A stretch of DNA of 17,219 nt, taken from contig JBBSEC010000099.1 in the NCBI GenBank assembly GCA_038240075.1, forward strand, positions 1-17,219. Direction: 5' to 3'. The notes below the pieces were generated by a model. That model was not told the DNA's origin. It searched no databases and saw only the letters and a list, made by a program, of their open reading frames with translations. Position 1 is the stretch's first letter. Each line of letters opens with the position of its first letter. The translations under genes were made by a program, and so were the position numbers. The DNA comes from DATBAK01 sp038240075. Lineage in GTDB: Bacteria; Actinomycetota; Acidimicrobiia; IMCC26256; PALSA-610. Below, in pieces: positions 6,951 to 13,678 of this stretch.

Positions 6951-6956
6951 TACGCT
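6951..6956 (+). promoter_or_regulatory. Leaderless -10 box TACGCT
   Basis: TACGCT lies 8 nt before the ATG of pantothenate kinase in the 69-bp gap after the VOC gene. No Shine-Dalgarno is seen in that gap, consistent with a leaderless transcript. Confidence 0.5.
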
Positions 6957-6964
6957 CGCGCCCC

Positions 6965-7921
6965 ATGGAACCGGTGCAGGGGGACGGCGAGCCGCATTCG
7001 CCGTACCTCGACTTCAGCCGGCAGGAGTGGAGCCGGCTGCGCTCGGCCACCCCCCTCACCCTCGACGACAACGACCTCGCCGAGCTCCGGGGTGTCGGCG
7101 AGTACATGGCGCTCGCCGAGGTCACCGATGTCTACCTCCCGCTCTCGCGCCTGCTGAACATCTCCGTCGCCGCTTCGCGCGACCGGTTCGCCGTCACGCA
7201 CCGCTTCCTCGGACGCGACCCCGAGCGGGTGCCGTACATCATCGGCATCGCGGGCAGTGTCGCCGTCGGCAAGAGCACGATTGCGCGGGTGCTGCAAGCG
7301 CTCCTCGCGCGCTGGCCCGATCACCCGAGAGTCGATCTCGTCACCACCGACGGATTCCTCCTGCCCAACTCGGTGCTCGACGCGCGCGGTCTCGGTGCGC
7401 GCAAGGGCTTCCCCGAGAGCTACGACGTCCGCGCGCTCCTCCGGTTCCTCTCCGACCTCAAGACGGGTGAGCCGCGTGTGACCGCGCCCGTCTACTCGCA
7501 CCTCGTCTATGACGTCGTGGAAGGCGAGGAGATCGTCGTCACGTCTCCCGACATCGTGATCGTCGAGGGCGTGAACGTGTTGCAGGTACCGCCCGCGCGG
7601 GCGGGACGCGAGGAGCGGTTCGTCTCCGACTTCTTCGACTTCTCGATCTACGTCGACGCCGACGAGGACGACATCCACCGCTGGTTCACGGAGCGGTTCA
7701 TGACGCTGCGGGAGTCGGCGTTCCTCGATTCCGATTCGTTCTTCCACCACTTCACGAAGCTCGCCGACACGGAGGCCGTCGCCGTAGCCGACGCCATCTG
7801 GCGCGAGATCAACGCCGTGAACCTCCACGAGAACGTCGCCCCCACCCGTTCCCGTGCGCACCTCGTGCTCGAGAAGGGCACCGATCACGCCGTGCGACGC
7901 GTCCGCCTCCGCAAGAACTAG
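6965..7921 (+). CDS. coaA: Type I pantothenate kinase
   Basis: 318 residues, the normal length of bacterial CoaA. It phosphorylates pantothenate to 4'-phosphopantothenate, the first and usually rate-setting step of CoA synthesis, in the cytoplasm. Visible motifs are SPYLDFSRQEW near the N-terminus, LPLSRLLN (58-65), the P-loop GSVAVGKS (97-104), TTDGFLLPN, KGFPESYD, and PVYSHLVYDVV with DIVIVEGVNVLQ, all diagnostic of the family. The ATG is supported by TACGCT 8 nt upstream and the family-typical N-terminus. It stands alone on the plus strand between a VOC gene and the convergent TetR gene. Its stop TAG shares the palindrome CTAG with the TetR stop. A CoA-supply gene next to a CoA-thioester cassette is suggestive, but coaA is a housekeeping gene and may simply be adjacent. 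Confidence 0.97.
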   Translation: MEPVQGDGEPHSPYLDFSRQEWSRLRSATPLTLDDNDLAELRGVGEYMALAEVTDVYLPLSRLLNISVAASRDRFAVTHRFLGRDPERVPYIIGIAGSVAVGKSTIARVLQALLARWPDHPRVDLVTTDGFLLPNSVLDARGLGARKGFPESYDVRALLRFLSDLKTGEPRVTAPVYSHLVYDVVEGEEIVVTSPDIVIVEGVNVLQVPPARAGREERFVSDFFDFSIYVDADEDDIHRWFTERFMTLRESAFLDSDSFFHHFTKLADTEAVAVADAIWREINAVNLHENVAPTRSRAHLVLEKGTDHAVRRVRLRKN

Positions 7922-8529
7922 CGCGGGCCGGGCATTGATGTGGCGACGTCGTCGCCCGCGCGGACGCCGCGGAGGCCGAACCATGCGAACTCGGCGATCC
8001 AGGCGGCGAGCCGGGTTGCGTCCACGCCTTCGCCGCGAGTGAGGGAGCGGCGACTCGTCGCCTCCGCGATCCCGACGAGCGCGTTCGCGAGCATGAGCCG
8101 GTGCTCTTCGGGCACGGGGATCTCGATCAGGGTCGAGACGACGACGGTCGCGTGGTCGATGAAGCGATCGGCGACCTCGGCGAACTCCGGGTCGTTGCGC
8201 ACCGACGCGCCGAAGAGGAGCCGGAACGCGCTGCGGTTCTCGTCGACGAAGCGGAAGTACGCGCTGAAGCCGTCTTCTACGCGCTGACGCCCGGTGCTCG
8301 CGCGATCGGTCGCGCTCGTGAGCCGGGCGAGCATCTGGTTGCCGACGTCTTCGAGGAGCTCGACGTAGAGCGCGCGCTTCGAAGGGAAGTGTTGGTAGAG
8401 GACGGGCTTCGTCACGCCCGCCGCGAGCGCCACGTCGTCCATCGAAGTGCTGTGGAACCCGCGCTCGGCGAAGATGTCGAGCGCGACATCGAGCAGTTGG
8501 CGGCGGCGTTGTTCAGCCGGCAGGCGCAT
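7918..8529 (-). CDS. TetR-family transcriptional regulator
   Basis: 203 residues. The N-terminal helix-turn-helix domain is classical: RRRQLLDVALDIFAERGFHST, then MDDVALAAGVTKPVLYQHFPSKRALY (30-55), with the recognition helix TKPVLYQHF. The C-terminal half is helical and would bind an effector; its ligand cannot be read from sequence. In actinobacteria such regulators often control lipid or CoA-thioester catabolism. The start ATG 8529 has TAGTGT 9 nt upstream (8544-8539), and the CGNR gene ends just 12 nt before it, so it may be read both from its own promoter and from the CGNR transcript. It converges on coaA with a 4-bp overlap (CTAG). Possible targets in the window are the palindrome at 6460-6506 and its own promoter, where GGTGAC recurs on the plus strand just beside the -10. 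Confidence 0.93.
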   Translation of the reverse strand: MRLPAEQRRRQLLDVALDIFAERGFHSTSMDDVALAAGVTKPVLYQHFPSKRALYVELLEDVGNQMLARLTSATDRASTGRQRVEDGFSAYFRFVDENRSAFRLLFGASVRNDPEFAEVADRFIDHATVVVSTLIEIPVPEEHRLMLANALVGIAEATSRRSLTRGEGVDATRLAAWIAEFAWFGLRGVRAGDDVATSMPGPR

Positions 8530-8538
8530 GAATCGGTG

Positions 8539-8544
8539 ACACTA
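8539..8544 (-). promoter_or_regulatory. Leaderless -10 box TAGTGT
   Basis: TAGTGT precedes the TetR ATG by 9 nt. Its first three bases are the stop codon of the CGNR gene, so the promoter is embedded in the end of the upstream gene. The same hexamer serves the CoA-transferase and the gene at 12931-13671. Confidence 0.45.
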
Positions 8545-9117
8545 CCCGGGCTCGTTTGCAGCGTTCGCGGCACGGCGGCGTCGGTACGAGCGGGTTTTCG
8601 TGCGGTTCCCGCACACGTCCATCGAGCACCAGCGCCGCGAACGGTTCTTCGACGAGTCGAAGAACGCCCAGAGGCAGTCCTCCGCGGGGCACAGCTTCAG
8701 GCGCTCCCACGTGCCGAGGGTGCGCGCCCTCGCGACATCGCAGACCACCCGGCCGAGCGCCGCGGTGACGCCCTCGCCCCTGGCGGCGACCCGGGGTGAG
8801 CCGGACGCGTCGATCTGCACGTCGAGGGGGAGGCGGGCGAGCACCTCGTTGACGATGTCGAGCTCCTCGCTCACGAGCGGTGTTCCGCTGTGCGCCATGA
8901 GGATGCGCCGGAGTGCGTCCCGCAGCTCGATCGCGAGGGCCAGGTCGTGGCGCGAGACCCGGGTGCCGCCGCCGATGAGGCGGTGGCCGAGGAGCCAGAC
9001 CCGGAGCGACTCGGCGTTGCCCAGCTCGTCGCGGGCCTCCTCGACGTCGAGGGTGTTCGCGAACGCGAGGGGGAGCTCGAGCTCGCCCGACAGCACGTTG
9101 GCGGTCGATCTGGTCAC
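8542..9117 (-). CDS. CGNR zinc-finger / ABATE-domain putative transcription regulator
   Basis: 191 residues from GTG 9117. The N-terminus (GELELPLAFANTLD) and the following helical part match the ABATE domain described as a putative stress-induced regulator. The C-terminus carries the CGNR zinc finger: LCPAEDC (Cys143, Cys148), FFDSSKNRSRRWCSMDVCGNR (Cys164, Cys169), then a basic tail. The four cysteines would bind one zinc. The protein is thus likely DNA-binding. The start lies inside the first of two near-identical 15-bp sites, with TACACT 6 nt upstream, suggesting a leaderless and possibly autoregulated gene. GTG 9096 is an alternative start that gives the more usual N-terminus without the first seven residues; neither has a Shine-Dalgarno. 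TetR follows 12 nt downstream, forming a possible two-regulator unit. Confidence 0.87.
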   Translation of the reverse strand: MTRSTANVLSGELELPLAFANTLDVEEARDELGNAESLRVWLLGHRLIGGGTRVSRHDLALAIELRDALRRILMAHSGTPLVSEELDIVNEVLARLPLDVQIDASGSPRVAARGEGVTAALGRVVCDVARARTLGTWERLKLCPAEDCLWAFFDSSKNRSRRWCSMDVCGNRTKTRSYRRRRAANAANEPG

Positions 9118-9167
9118 AACACCAGTGTAGACCGATAGCCGGTTGCGGAAACCACAACACCGGTGTA
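9115..9167. repeat. Two 15-bp direct repeats with dyad cores in a divergent control region
   Basis: CACAACACCAGTGTA (9115-9129) and CACAACACCGGTGTA (9153-9167) differ at one base and start 38 bp apart. Each contains a dyad: ACACCGGTGT is perfect in the second copy and has one mismatched pair in the first. Copy 1 covers the CGNR start codon and its -10; copy 2 covers the first bases of the plus-strand -10. The layout suits a regulator acting on both divergent genes, the CGNR protein being the obvious candidate. Confidence 0.7.
9124..9129 (-). promoter_or_regulatory. Leaderless -10 box TACACT
   Basis: TACACT lies 6 nt before the CGNR GTG and inside repeat copy 1. TTTCCG (9151-9146), 16 nt further upstream, is a weak -35 candidate. 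Confidence 0.5.
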
Positions 9168-9171
9168 AGAT
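9143..9171 (+). promoter_or_regulatory. Sigma-70-type promoter toward small ORF and VOC gene
   Basis: TTGCGG (9143-9148) is followed at the ideal spacing of 17 bp by TAAGAT (9166-9171). The spacer holds most of repeat copy 2, so a protein bound there would block the promoter. Expected transcription start is near 9178, leaving a leader of about 36 nt before ATG 9214. Confidence 0.6.
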
Positions 9172-9213
9172 CATGGCTGGTGACATAGCAATATTGCGAA
9201 GGATGTGAAGAAG

Positions 9214-9318
9214 ATGCTTTCCCTCTTGTACGCGAAGTCCCGAGGCGCCGAGTTGCGCCGCGAAGCCGACCGCTCGCGCCGGCGTTCCGAAGCCCGCGCG
9301 ATCCGGCGTGGCCGCTGA
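9214..9318 (+). CDS. Small Arg-rich ORF (34 codons), possible leader peptide
   Basis: ATG 9214 opens a 34-codon frame, MLSLLYAKSRGAELRRE followed by a strongly basic tail (DRSRRRSEARAIRRGR). GAAGGA (9198-9203) lies 10 nt upstream, and a good promoter sits at 9143-9171. Its stop overlaps the beginning of the VOC gene by 11 bp, and the VOC GTG has no clear ribosome site of its own, so the small frame may couple translation into it. Twelve of 34 residues are Arg, which in GC-rich DNA can occur by chance, so coding status is uncertain. I do not recognise the peptide. The alternative in-frame GTG 9205 is too close to the Shine-Dalgarno. Confidence 0.4.
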   Translation: MLSLLYAKSRGAELRREADRSRRRSEARAIRRGR

Positions 9319-9688
9319 CGACGCGCCGGCCTCCGGCCGGCCCGTGTTGTCGACCATCGTGTTCGACTGCTCCGACCCCGAACGACTCGCCCAGTTCTGG
9401 GGCGGGCTGCTCGGGGTCGGTGTCGCGTACAGGGACCCCACGTGGGTCGCGCTCGAGCGCACTCCGCAGGGCGGACGCATCGCGTTCCAGCCGGTGCCCG
9501 AGCAGAAGGCCGTGAAGAACCGGCTGCACGTCGATCTGCTGGTCGACGACCTGCCGACCGCGACCGCGACGGCGGTCGCGTCAGGTGCCACGGCCGTCGG
9601 GTCCGTGGTCGCCGAGGACAACGGCAGCTACCAGGTGCTCCTCGATCCCGAAGGCAACGAGTTCTGCCTGGTGACCGCGGACGACTAA
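9308..9688 (+). CDS. VOC-family protein, paralogue of the one at 6536-6895
   Basis: 126 residues from GTG 9308. STIVFDCSDPERLAQFWGGLLG (15-36), PEQKAVKNRLHVDL (64-77, His74) and LLDPEGNEFCLV (111-122, Glu118) mark the small glyoxalase-like fold and likely metal ligands. Compared with the first VOC protein it keeps KNR-x-H-x-D and DPEGNEFC and differs in the first module. The substrate is unknown. The start is not firm: GTG 9344 would begin at VLSTIVFD, the usual N-terminus, but the 11-bp overlap with the small ORF favours 9308. It is divergent from the CGNR regulator across shared operator-like sites and is the probable regulated target. Its TAA overlaps the convergent MtfA-like stop by 3 bases within CTAA. 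Confidence 0.82.
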   Translation: MAADDAPASGRPVLSTIVFDCSDPERLAQFWGGLLGVGVAYRDPTWVALERTPQGGRIAFQPVPEQKAVKNRLHVDLLVDDLPTATATAVASGATAVGSVVAEDNGSYQVLLDPEGNEFCLVTADD

Positions 9689-10446
9689 GCCGACGTCGAG
9701 CCCGCGGCGCGCCGTAGACGCTCCGCCGGATCCTGGCGATAGAAGTCGCGCAGCACCGCGAACACGTCGGGCTGGTGTTCCTCGAGTGCGAGTGGAGCAT
9801 CGAAGAACGTCTCGGTCGCAACCGCGAAGAACTCCGCCGGTGACACACCGCCGTAGAAGTCGAGCGGCGGCCGCGGGACGCCATCGCGCAGGGCCGTATA
9901 CGCGTCGGTGCACACCGCGACCCAGCGCGCCAGAGCTGCTTTCGACTCGAGCGGGGGAGTGCCGTCGGTGACGTCGTCGAGCATGTCGATCTTGTGCGCG
10001 AACTCGTGGAACACCACGTTGGAGCCTCGCCCCGGGTTGTGCGCGGCAAACAGTGCCTCGTCCCACGCGATGAGGATCGCGCCGCGCCGATCGTGCGCCT
10101 GTCCGTAGACCGGCGTGACACCGTCGGTCACGGTGCCGCGAACCGGTCCGGCGTAGACACCGCGGCTCATGATCGTCGTCGGGTACACGACGATCGCGCT
10201 GACTTCGCGGTAGTAGTCGGTGCCGAGCGCGAGCACGAGCACCGCGGCTTCGATCGAGACGACCGTGCGCATGTCGTCGTCGAGCGTGAAGCCGTGCGCG
10301 GCCTCCCAGTTCTTGTGGCGCAGCAGCCAGTCGGCGATGGCGGCCAGCTCGTCGCGCTCGTCAGCGTTGAACGCGCCCCAGCCACCGAAGTGCCGGGTCG
10401 CGACGTCGTGCCAACCGACGGGCAGTCCCTTGCGGCGGTGCAGCAC
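9685..10446 (-). CDS. MtfA-like zinc metallopeptidase (M90 family)
   Basis: 253 residues, the usual length. The zinc site H147-E-F-A-H151 (HEFAHKIDM) and the downstream ATE212TFF glutamate reproduce the metal ligands of MtfA/DgsA anti-repressor proteins. Other family landmarks are TLDDDMRTVVSIEAAVL (54-70), VVYPTTI (87-92), AWDE (128-131) and GSNVVFHEFAH. In Escherichia coli MtfA binds the Mlc repressor and has aminopeptidase activity; the actinobacterial role is unknown and no Mlc homologue is seen here. GTG 10446 directly follows the TGA of the aldo/keto reductase with no gap, so the two form an operon and translation is probably coupled. The C-terminus is convergent with the VOC gene, sharing CTAA. 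Confidence 0.92.
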   Translation of the reverse strand: MLHRRKGLPVGWHDVATRHFGGWGAFNADERDELAAIADWLLRHKNWEAAHGFTLDDDMRTVVSIEAAVLVLALGTDYYREVSAIVVYPTTIMSRGVYAGPVRGTVTDGVTPVYGQAHDRRGAILIAWDEALFAAHNPGRGSNVVFHEFAHKIDMLDDVTDGTPPLESKAALARWVAVCTDAYTALRDGVPRPPLDFYGGVSPAEFFAVATETFFDAPLALEEHQPDVFAVLRDFYRQDPAERLRRAAGSTSA

Positions 10447-11463
10447 TCAGCTGCCGGCGCTCGACTTCAGCGGCATCACGTAGCGGTCGGCGTGGTCGAA
10501 GTTGCGGGCGAACAGCTCGTCGGTCGTGCGGTGCTCCGCATCGGTGAGCGGCAGATCCGACGCCGCCGCGTATTCGACGATCTCCTCCACGCTCACCACC
10601 GTCGGCAGCACCGTCGTGAACGACGGGTTCGCGAGGATCCCCGCAACCGCGGCCTGACCGATCGTGCGACCGGTCTCGGGCTCCCAGAGGAACGAGAGTG
10701 TCGCGGCCTTCTCGAAGTTGTCGAGCATGTTGTCGGGGTTGCGGTGCGCCCGGTGGTCGGGAAGCTCGAACTTCGTCTCCGGTGTGACCTTGCCGGTGAG
10801 CGTGTCGGAGGCGTGCGGCACGCGCGAGATCAGACCGCATTCGCCGTCGGCGACGCGCGGACGCCCCGCGAACGTGAGCCCGGGCTCCTGCTCGAGCAGG
10901 TTGAAGACGGTCTGCAGCGAGACGATCGGCCGGCGGTCGACCGCGTTCACGCCTTCTTCGACCCAGCCGATGGCGGGACCGAGCGCGACCCCGAGCTCGC
11001 GCACCTTGCCCTCGGCGCGCAGCGCCTCGAGCTCCGCCCACAGGTCATCGTCGAGCACTGGCTCGATGCGCGCGTTGTGCAACTGGTAGAGGTCGATGTA
11101 GTCGGTTCCGAGGCGCCGCAGTGACTCTTCGAGCTGGGCGCGCACCGCGCCGGGCTTCCAGTCCTGCTTCTTCTCGTTCTGCTCACCGCCGCGGCGTTCG
11201 GCACTCAGGTCGTAGCCGCACTTCGTCGTGAGCACGAGCTCGTCGCGATGGGTTGCGAGGAGCGGCGCGAGCATGGTCTCGCCGGCGCCGTCGGACCCGT
11301 AGACCGGCGCGGTGTCGATGAACGTGACTCCCGCGTCGAGCGCCGCGTGCAGCACTTCGTCGGGGTTGTCGACGTGGCCCCACCAGTCGCTCGCGAACGT
11401 CCAGGTGCCGATCCCGACCTCCGAGACGACGAGGTCACTTCGTCCAAATCTCCGGTAGCGCAT
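10447..11463 (-). CDS. Aldo/keto reductase
   Basis: 338 residues from ATG 11463. It starts RYRRFGRSDLVVSEVGIGTW, the family-typical beginning. The catalytic tetrad is visible: Asp50 and Tyr55 (FIDTAPVYG), Lys81 (LTTKCG) and His129 (LYQLHN). These NADPH-dependent barrel enzymes reduce aldehydes and ketones; the substrate is not predictable. An insertion DLSAERRGGEQNEKKQDW (85-102) after strand 3 is notable, as seen in some AKR families of the Tas/YghZ group. The frame extends upstream, but ATG 11463 is preferred because of the canonical N-terminus and TACGAT 6 nt upstream (leaderless). It heads a two-gene unit with the MtfA-like peptidase. Confidence 0.93.
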   Translation of the reverse strand: MRYRRFGRSDLVVSEVGIGTWTFASDWWGHVDNPDEVLHAALDAGVTFIDTAPVYGSDGAGETMLAPLLATHRDELVLTTKCGYDLSAERRGGEQNEKKQDWKPGAVRAQLEESLRRLGTDYIDLYQLHNARIEPVLDDDLWAELEALRAEGKVRELGVALGPAIGWVEEGVNAVDRRPIVSLQTVFNLLEQEPGLTFAGRPRVADGECGLISRVPHASDTLTGKVTPETKFELPDHRAHRNPDNMLDNFEKAATLSFLWEPETGRTIGQAAVAGILANPSFTTVLPTVVSVEEIVEYAAASDLPLTDAEHRTTDELFARNFDHADRYVMPLKSSAGS

Positions 11464-11469
11464 GGTTCG

Positions 11470-11475
11470 ATCGTA
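11470..11475 (-). promoter_or_regulatory. Leaderless -10 box TACGAT
   Basis: TACGAT (TANNNT) ends 6 nt before the aldo/keto reductase ATG in the 37-bp gap after the small membrane protein gene. No Shine-Dalgarno is present near the ATG. Confidence 0.5.
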
Positions 11476-11500
11476 TGACCGTCGTTCGCCCGGAGGGGAA

Positions 11501-11776
11501 TCAGTGGCGACTCGGCGGTTGTCCGTTGGCGGCACGCCGCTCGTCACGCTCGGCGGCGCGGACGCCGTAGCCGGCGACGATGGGGACGGGCAGGATCACG
11601 CACGCGGCGACGAGCCCGACGATCGTCGCGGTGACGGTGTACGCGGGAAAGTGGGTGAGCGCGCCCACGACAAACGCGACGATCGCGAGCAGCAGGCATG
11701 CGTAGCCGATGCGCTGGCCGATCTGCACGAGGTGCGCGACCCGCGCCCGCCGCCGCAGGATCGGGTCCTCGCTCAC
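11501..11776 (-). CDS. Small two-helix membrane protein, unknown function
   Basis: 91 residues from GTG 11776. The basic amphipathic start (SEDPILRRRARVAHLVQIGQR) is followed by two predicted membrane helices, about 23-42 (IGYACLLLAIVAFVVGAL) and 48-72 (VTATIVGLVAACVILPVPIVAGYG), then a charged cytoplasmic tail. The SEDPILRRRA-type start with two helices resembles small conserved membrane proteins of actinobacteria that I cannot name. GTG 11776 overlaps the stop of the glycosyltransferase gene as GTGA, which makes the two a translationally coupled pair; the adjoining GTG 11779 is an alternative one codon longer. It may anchor or assist the glycosyltransferase, but that is inferred only from position. 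Confidence 0.75.
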   Translation of the reverse strand: MSEDPILRRRARVAHLVQIGQRIGYACLLLAIVAFVVGALTHFPAYTVTATIVGLVAACVILPVPIVAGYGVRAAERDERRAANGQPPSRH

Positions 11777-12870
11777 CACGCCCGCCACCCGTGTGCGGAG
11801 AACGCGGCGTCGATGGCCGCGGGCAGGTCGGTGATCGAGAAGTTGGCGCGGGCGCGGCGGAGGTTCGCGTCGAGCATCCGCTCGTCGGGATCGCGGAGGA
11901 ACCGTGCCAGCGCGGCCGCGTCGTCGAGGTCGAAGTACCGCAGCCCGTACGCGGTGATCTCGCCGAGAACCGGGTACCGGAACACCGCGAGCGGGCGTCG
12001 GTGTGCGATCGACTCGATCGTCGGGTTGCCGAAGCCCTCCCACGTCGACGGGAACACCACCGCGTCGCAGGCCGCGTACGCGTCGGCCGCGGTGCGGGCG
12101 CGGCCGAGCGCCGTGGGCACGGCGCTGCGTTCGAGCAGCCGTGCCAGGGTCGGGCCGTAGCCGTCTTCCGCGGGCCCCGACAGCCAGTAGCGGACGCGCC
12201 GATCGGGCAACGCGCGCTGCAGCTCCGCCGCGTAGCGGATGCCGCCGGGAACGTTCTTGCGCGGGATCGCGCGCGCCGGTTGCAGGAGCACGACGTCGTC
12301 GTCGGCGAACCCGAGCTCGGCGCGGGTTGCGTCGCGTCGCGCGGCGGCCACAAGGTCGATGCCATCGTCGACTTCGAACCGGTTGTGAATCGTCGCGGCG
12401 TCTTCGTAGGCCCGCGCCTCGAGCTCGCGCCGCGACCGGTGGTTGATGGTGACGTGCAGCGCACCCGGAAGGCGCGGCGGGAACTCGGTCTCGTGCGTGC
12501 GGAAGCTCGTTCGCTGCCACGGCAGGTCGTGGTGGTGCAGCACGACGCGTCCGCGATGGGTCGCGAGTGACGCGGCGACGGCTCGCGACGCCTCCAGGTT
12601 CACGGGCAGTGAGCAGACGTTCTCGACGACGACGAGATCGCTTCCGTCGAGCGCGGCGGCGATCTCCTCGGGGCGGGGCGCCGCAACGGCGCCGTCGAGT
12701 GCGAGGCCCGGCACCACGATGTCGCCGTCGCCGGGCTCGGAGATCTCGCCCGCGAGCCGGCGGACTTCGAATCCGAGCTCACCGAGCCCTGCGCCCCACT
12801 TGCGGGCCTCGACCGCGACGCCGTCGCTGCCGCCGAGACGAAAGGAGACGAGCGTTGCCACGGGTGCCAC
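11773..12870 (-). CDS. GT4-type glycosyltransferase
   Basis: 365 residues with a GT-B layout. The N-terminal Rossmann half has the Gly-rich acceptor loop (VSFRLGGSDGVAVEARKW, 8-25) and VVVENVCSLPVNLEA. VLHHHDLPW is typical of family 1/GT4 enzymes. The C-terminal donor half has LLQPARAIPRKNVPGGI and the E-x7-E motif region FPSTWEGFGNPTIESI, which contacts the sugar nucleotide. It would transfer a sugar from an NDP-sugar to an unknown acceptor, probably at the inner membrane face. A similar GGSDGV loop is seen in other glycosyltransferases acting after a mannosyl or glucosyl donor, but the donor is not readable. GTG 12870 has TAACGT 7 nt upstream; GTG 12861 is an alternative. A membrane protein is coupled downstream. 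Confidence 0.85.
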   Translation of the reverse strand: MAPVATLVSFRLGGSDGVAVEARKWGAGLGELGFEVRRLAGEISEPGDGDIVVPGLALDGAVAAPRPEEIAAALDGSDLVVVENVCSLPVNLEASRAVAASLATHRGRVVLHHHDLPWQRTSFRTHETEFPPRLPGALHVTINHRSRRELEARAYEDAATIHNRFEVDDGIDLVAAARRDATRAELGFADDDVVLLQPARAIPRKNVPGGIRYAAELQRALPDRRVRYWLSGPAEDGYGPTLARLLERSAVPTALGRARTAADAYAACDAVVFPSTWEGFGNPTIESIAHRRPLAVFRYPVLGEITAYGLRYFDLDDAAALARFLRDPDERMLDANLRRARANFSITDLPAAIDAAFSAHGWRAW

Positions 12871-12877
12871 GCCGGAG

Positions 12878-12883
12878 ACGTTA
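12878..12883 (-). promoter_or_regulatory. Leaderless -10 box TAACGT
   Basis: TAACGT lies 7 nt before GTG 12870 of the glycosyltransferase, supporting that start. No clear -35 was found in the 60-bp gap. Confidence 0.5.
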
Positions 12884-12930
12884 GGCCGCTGCCTGTCCGA
12901 TATTTCAGCCGATCCCTCGGCGGCTCGGGC

Positions 12931-13671
12931 TCAGCCGGCGACGAGGTGGGGAAGCCGCCGGTTCGTCGCGTCGAGGACGGCGCGCGCGACGGCGTCGGAT
13001 TCGTGGTTCGAACGCACGATGGCGGAGCCCGACACGACCTGTTCGCTCGGCGGCGCCACGAACACGATCGTCACGACCGCGACGTCGGAAGCGCCGACCC
13101 TCACCACCTGCGCGTGCTCGACGTCGAGGCACTCCGCGGCCGGGTCGAGCCGGCGCAGCGCGTCGACGGTCGCGTTGGCGACGAGCCGGTGCCGGGCCGA
13201 GGTCGCGACCGAGCCCGATGCCGTGCCGACCGACTCGCCGGAGTCGTTGCCGAGCGTGACGCGCACGAGGCTGCGCAACCCGTTGGTCTCGGCCTGGATC
13301 GAGACGATCGACGGCCGGAACCCGCCGGCGCCGTCGTCGACCGGCAGCGCGAAATCGCCGTCACCGAGTTGGACGACCGAGACCACGCGGCGGTCGATCT
13401 CGAGCCCGAACTCGGCGAGCGCGACCGACTGCACATCGCGCACGATCTGCTTCGGGTGCTTGCCCTGGGTCGCGATGACGTGAGCCTCGACGATGCGGCC
13501 GGCGTCGTCGGCGACCAGCCGGGCGACCTGCACGTCTGGGAGCCGGCACAGCTCCCGCTCGATCGCCAGCAGGTCGGGCGCGTCGCCGAGGCCGGCGTCG
13601 ATCTCCGTCGCGGGCTCGGTCGCGGTCTCGGAAGCATCGAGATTCTCGGACACCGCGGCACCGTCACTCAT
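12931..13671 (-). CDS. Conserved-looking two-domain protein of unknown function
   Basis: 246 residues, no signal peptide or membrane helix. Residues 1-30 are acidic and probably disordered. Domain 1 (about 32-102) reads DLLAIERELCRLPDVQVARLV, then VEAHVIAT, then PKQIVRDVQSVALAEFGLEID and VVSVVQL. This beta-alpha pattern looks like a small ACT/BON-like ligand or protein-binding fold and resembles uncharacterised proteins of several Gram-positive bacteria. Domain 2 (about 120-243) shows VRVTLGNDSGESVGTASGSV, an Ala-rich helix (ANATVDALRRL), AVVTIVFV, and a second SGSAIV-helix unit. That repeat order recalls the regulatory dimerisation domain of isopropylmalate synthase, an impression only. ATG 13671 is supported by TAGTGT 7 nt upstream. 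It is a single-gene unit, divergent from the small peptide and HD genes. Confidence 0.72.
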   Translation of the reverse strand: MSDGAAVSENLDASETATEPATEIDAGLGDAPDLLAIERELCRLPDVQVARLVADDAGRIVEAHVIATQGKHPKQIVRDVQSVALAEFGLEIDRRVVSVVQLGDGDFALPVDDGAGGFRPSIVSIQAETNGLRSLVRVTLGNDSGESVGTASGSVATSARHRLVANATVDALRRLDPAAECLDVEHAQVVRVGASDVAVVTIVFVAPPSEQVVSGSAIVRSNHESDAVARAVLDATNRRLPHLVAG

Positions 13672-13678
13672 CGTGGCG

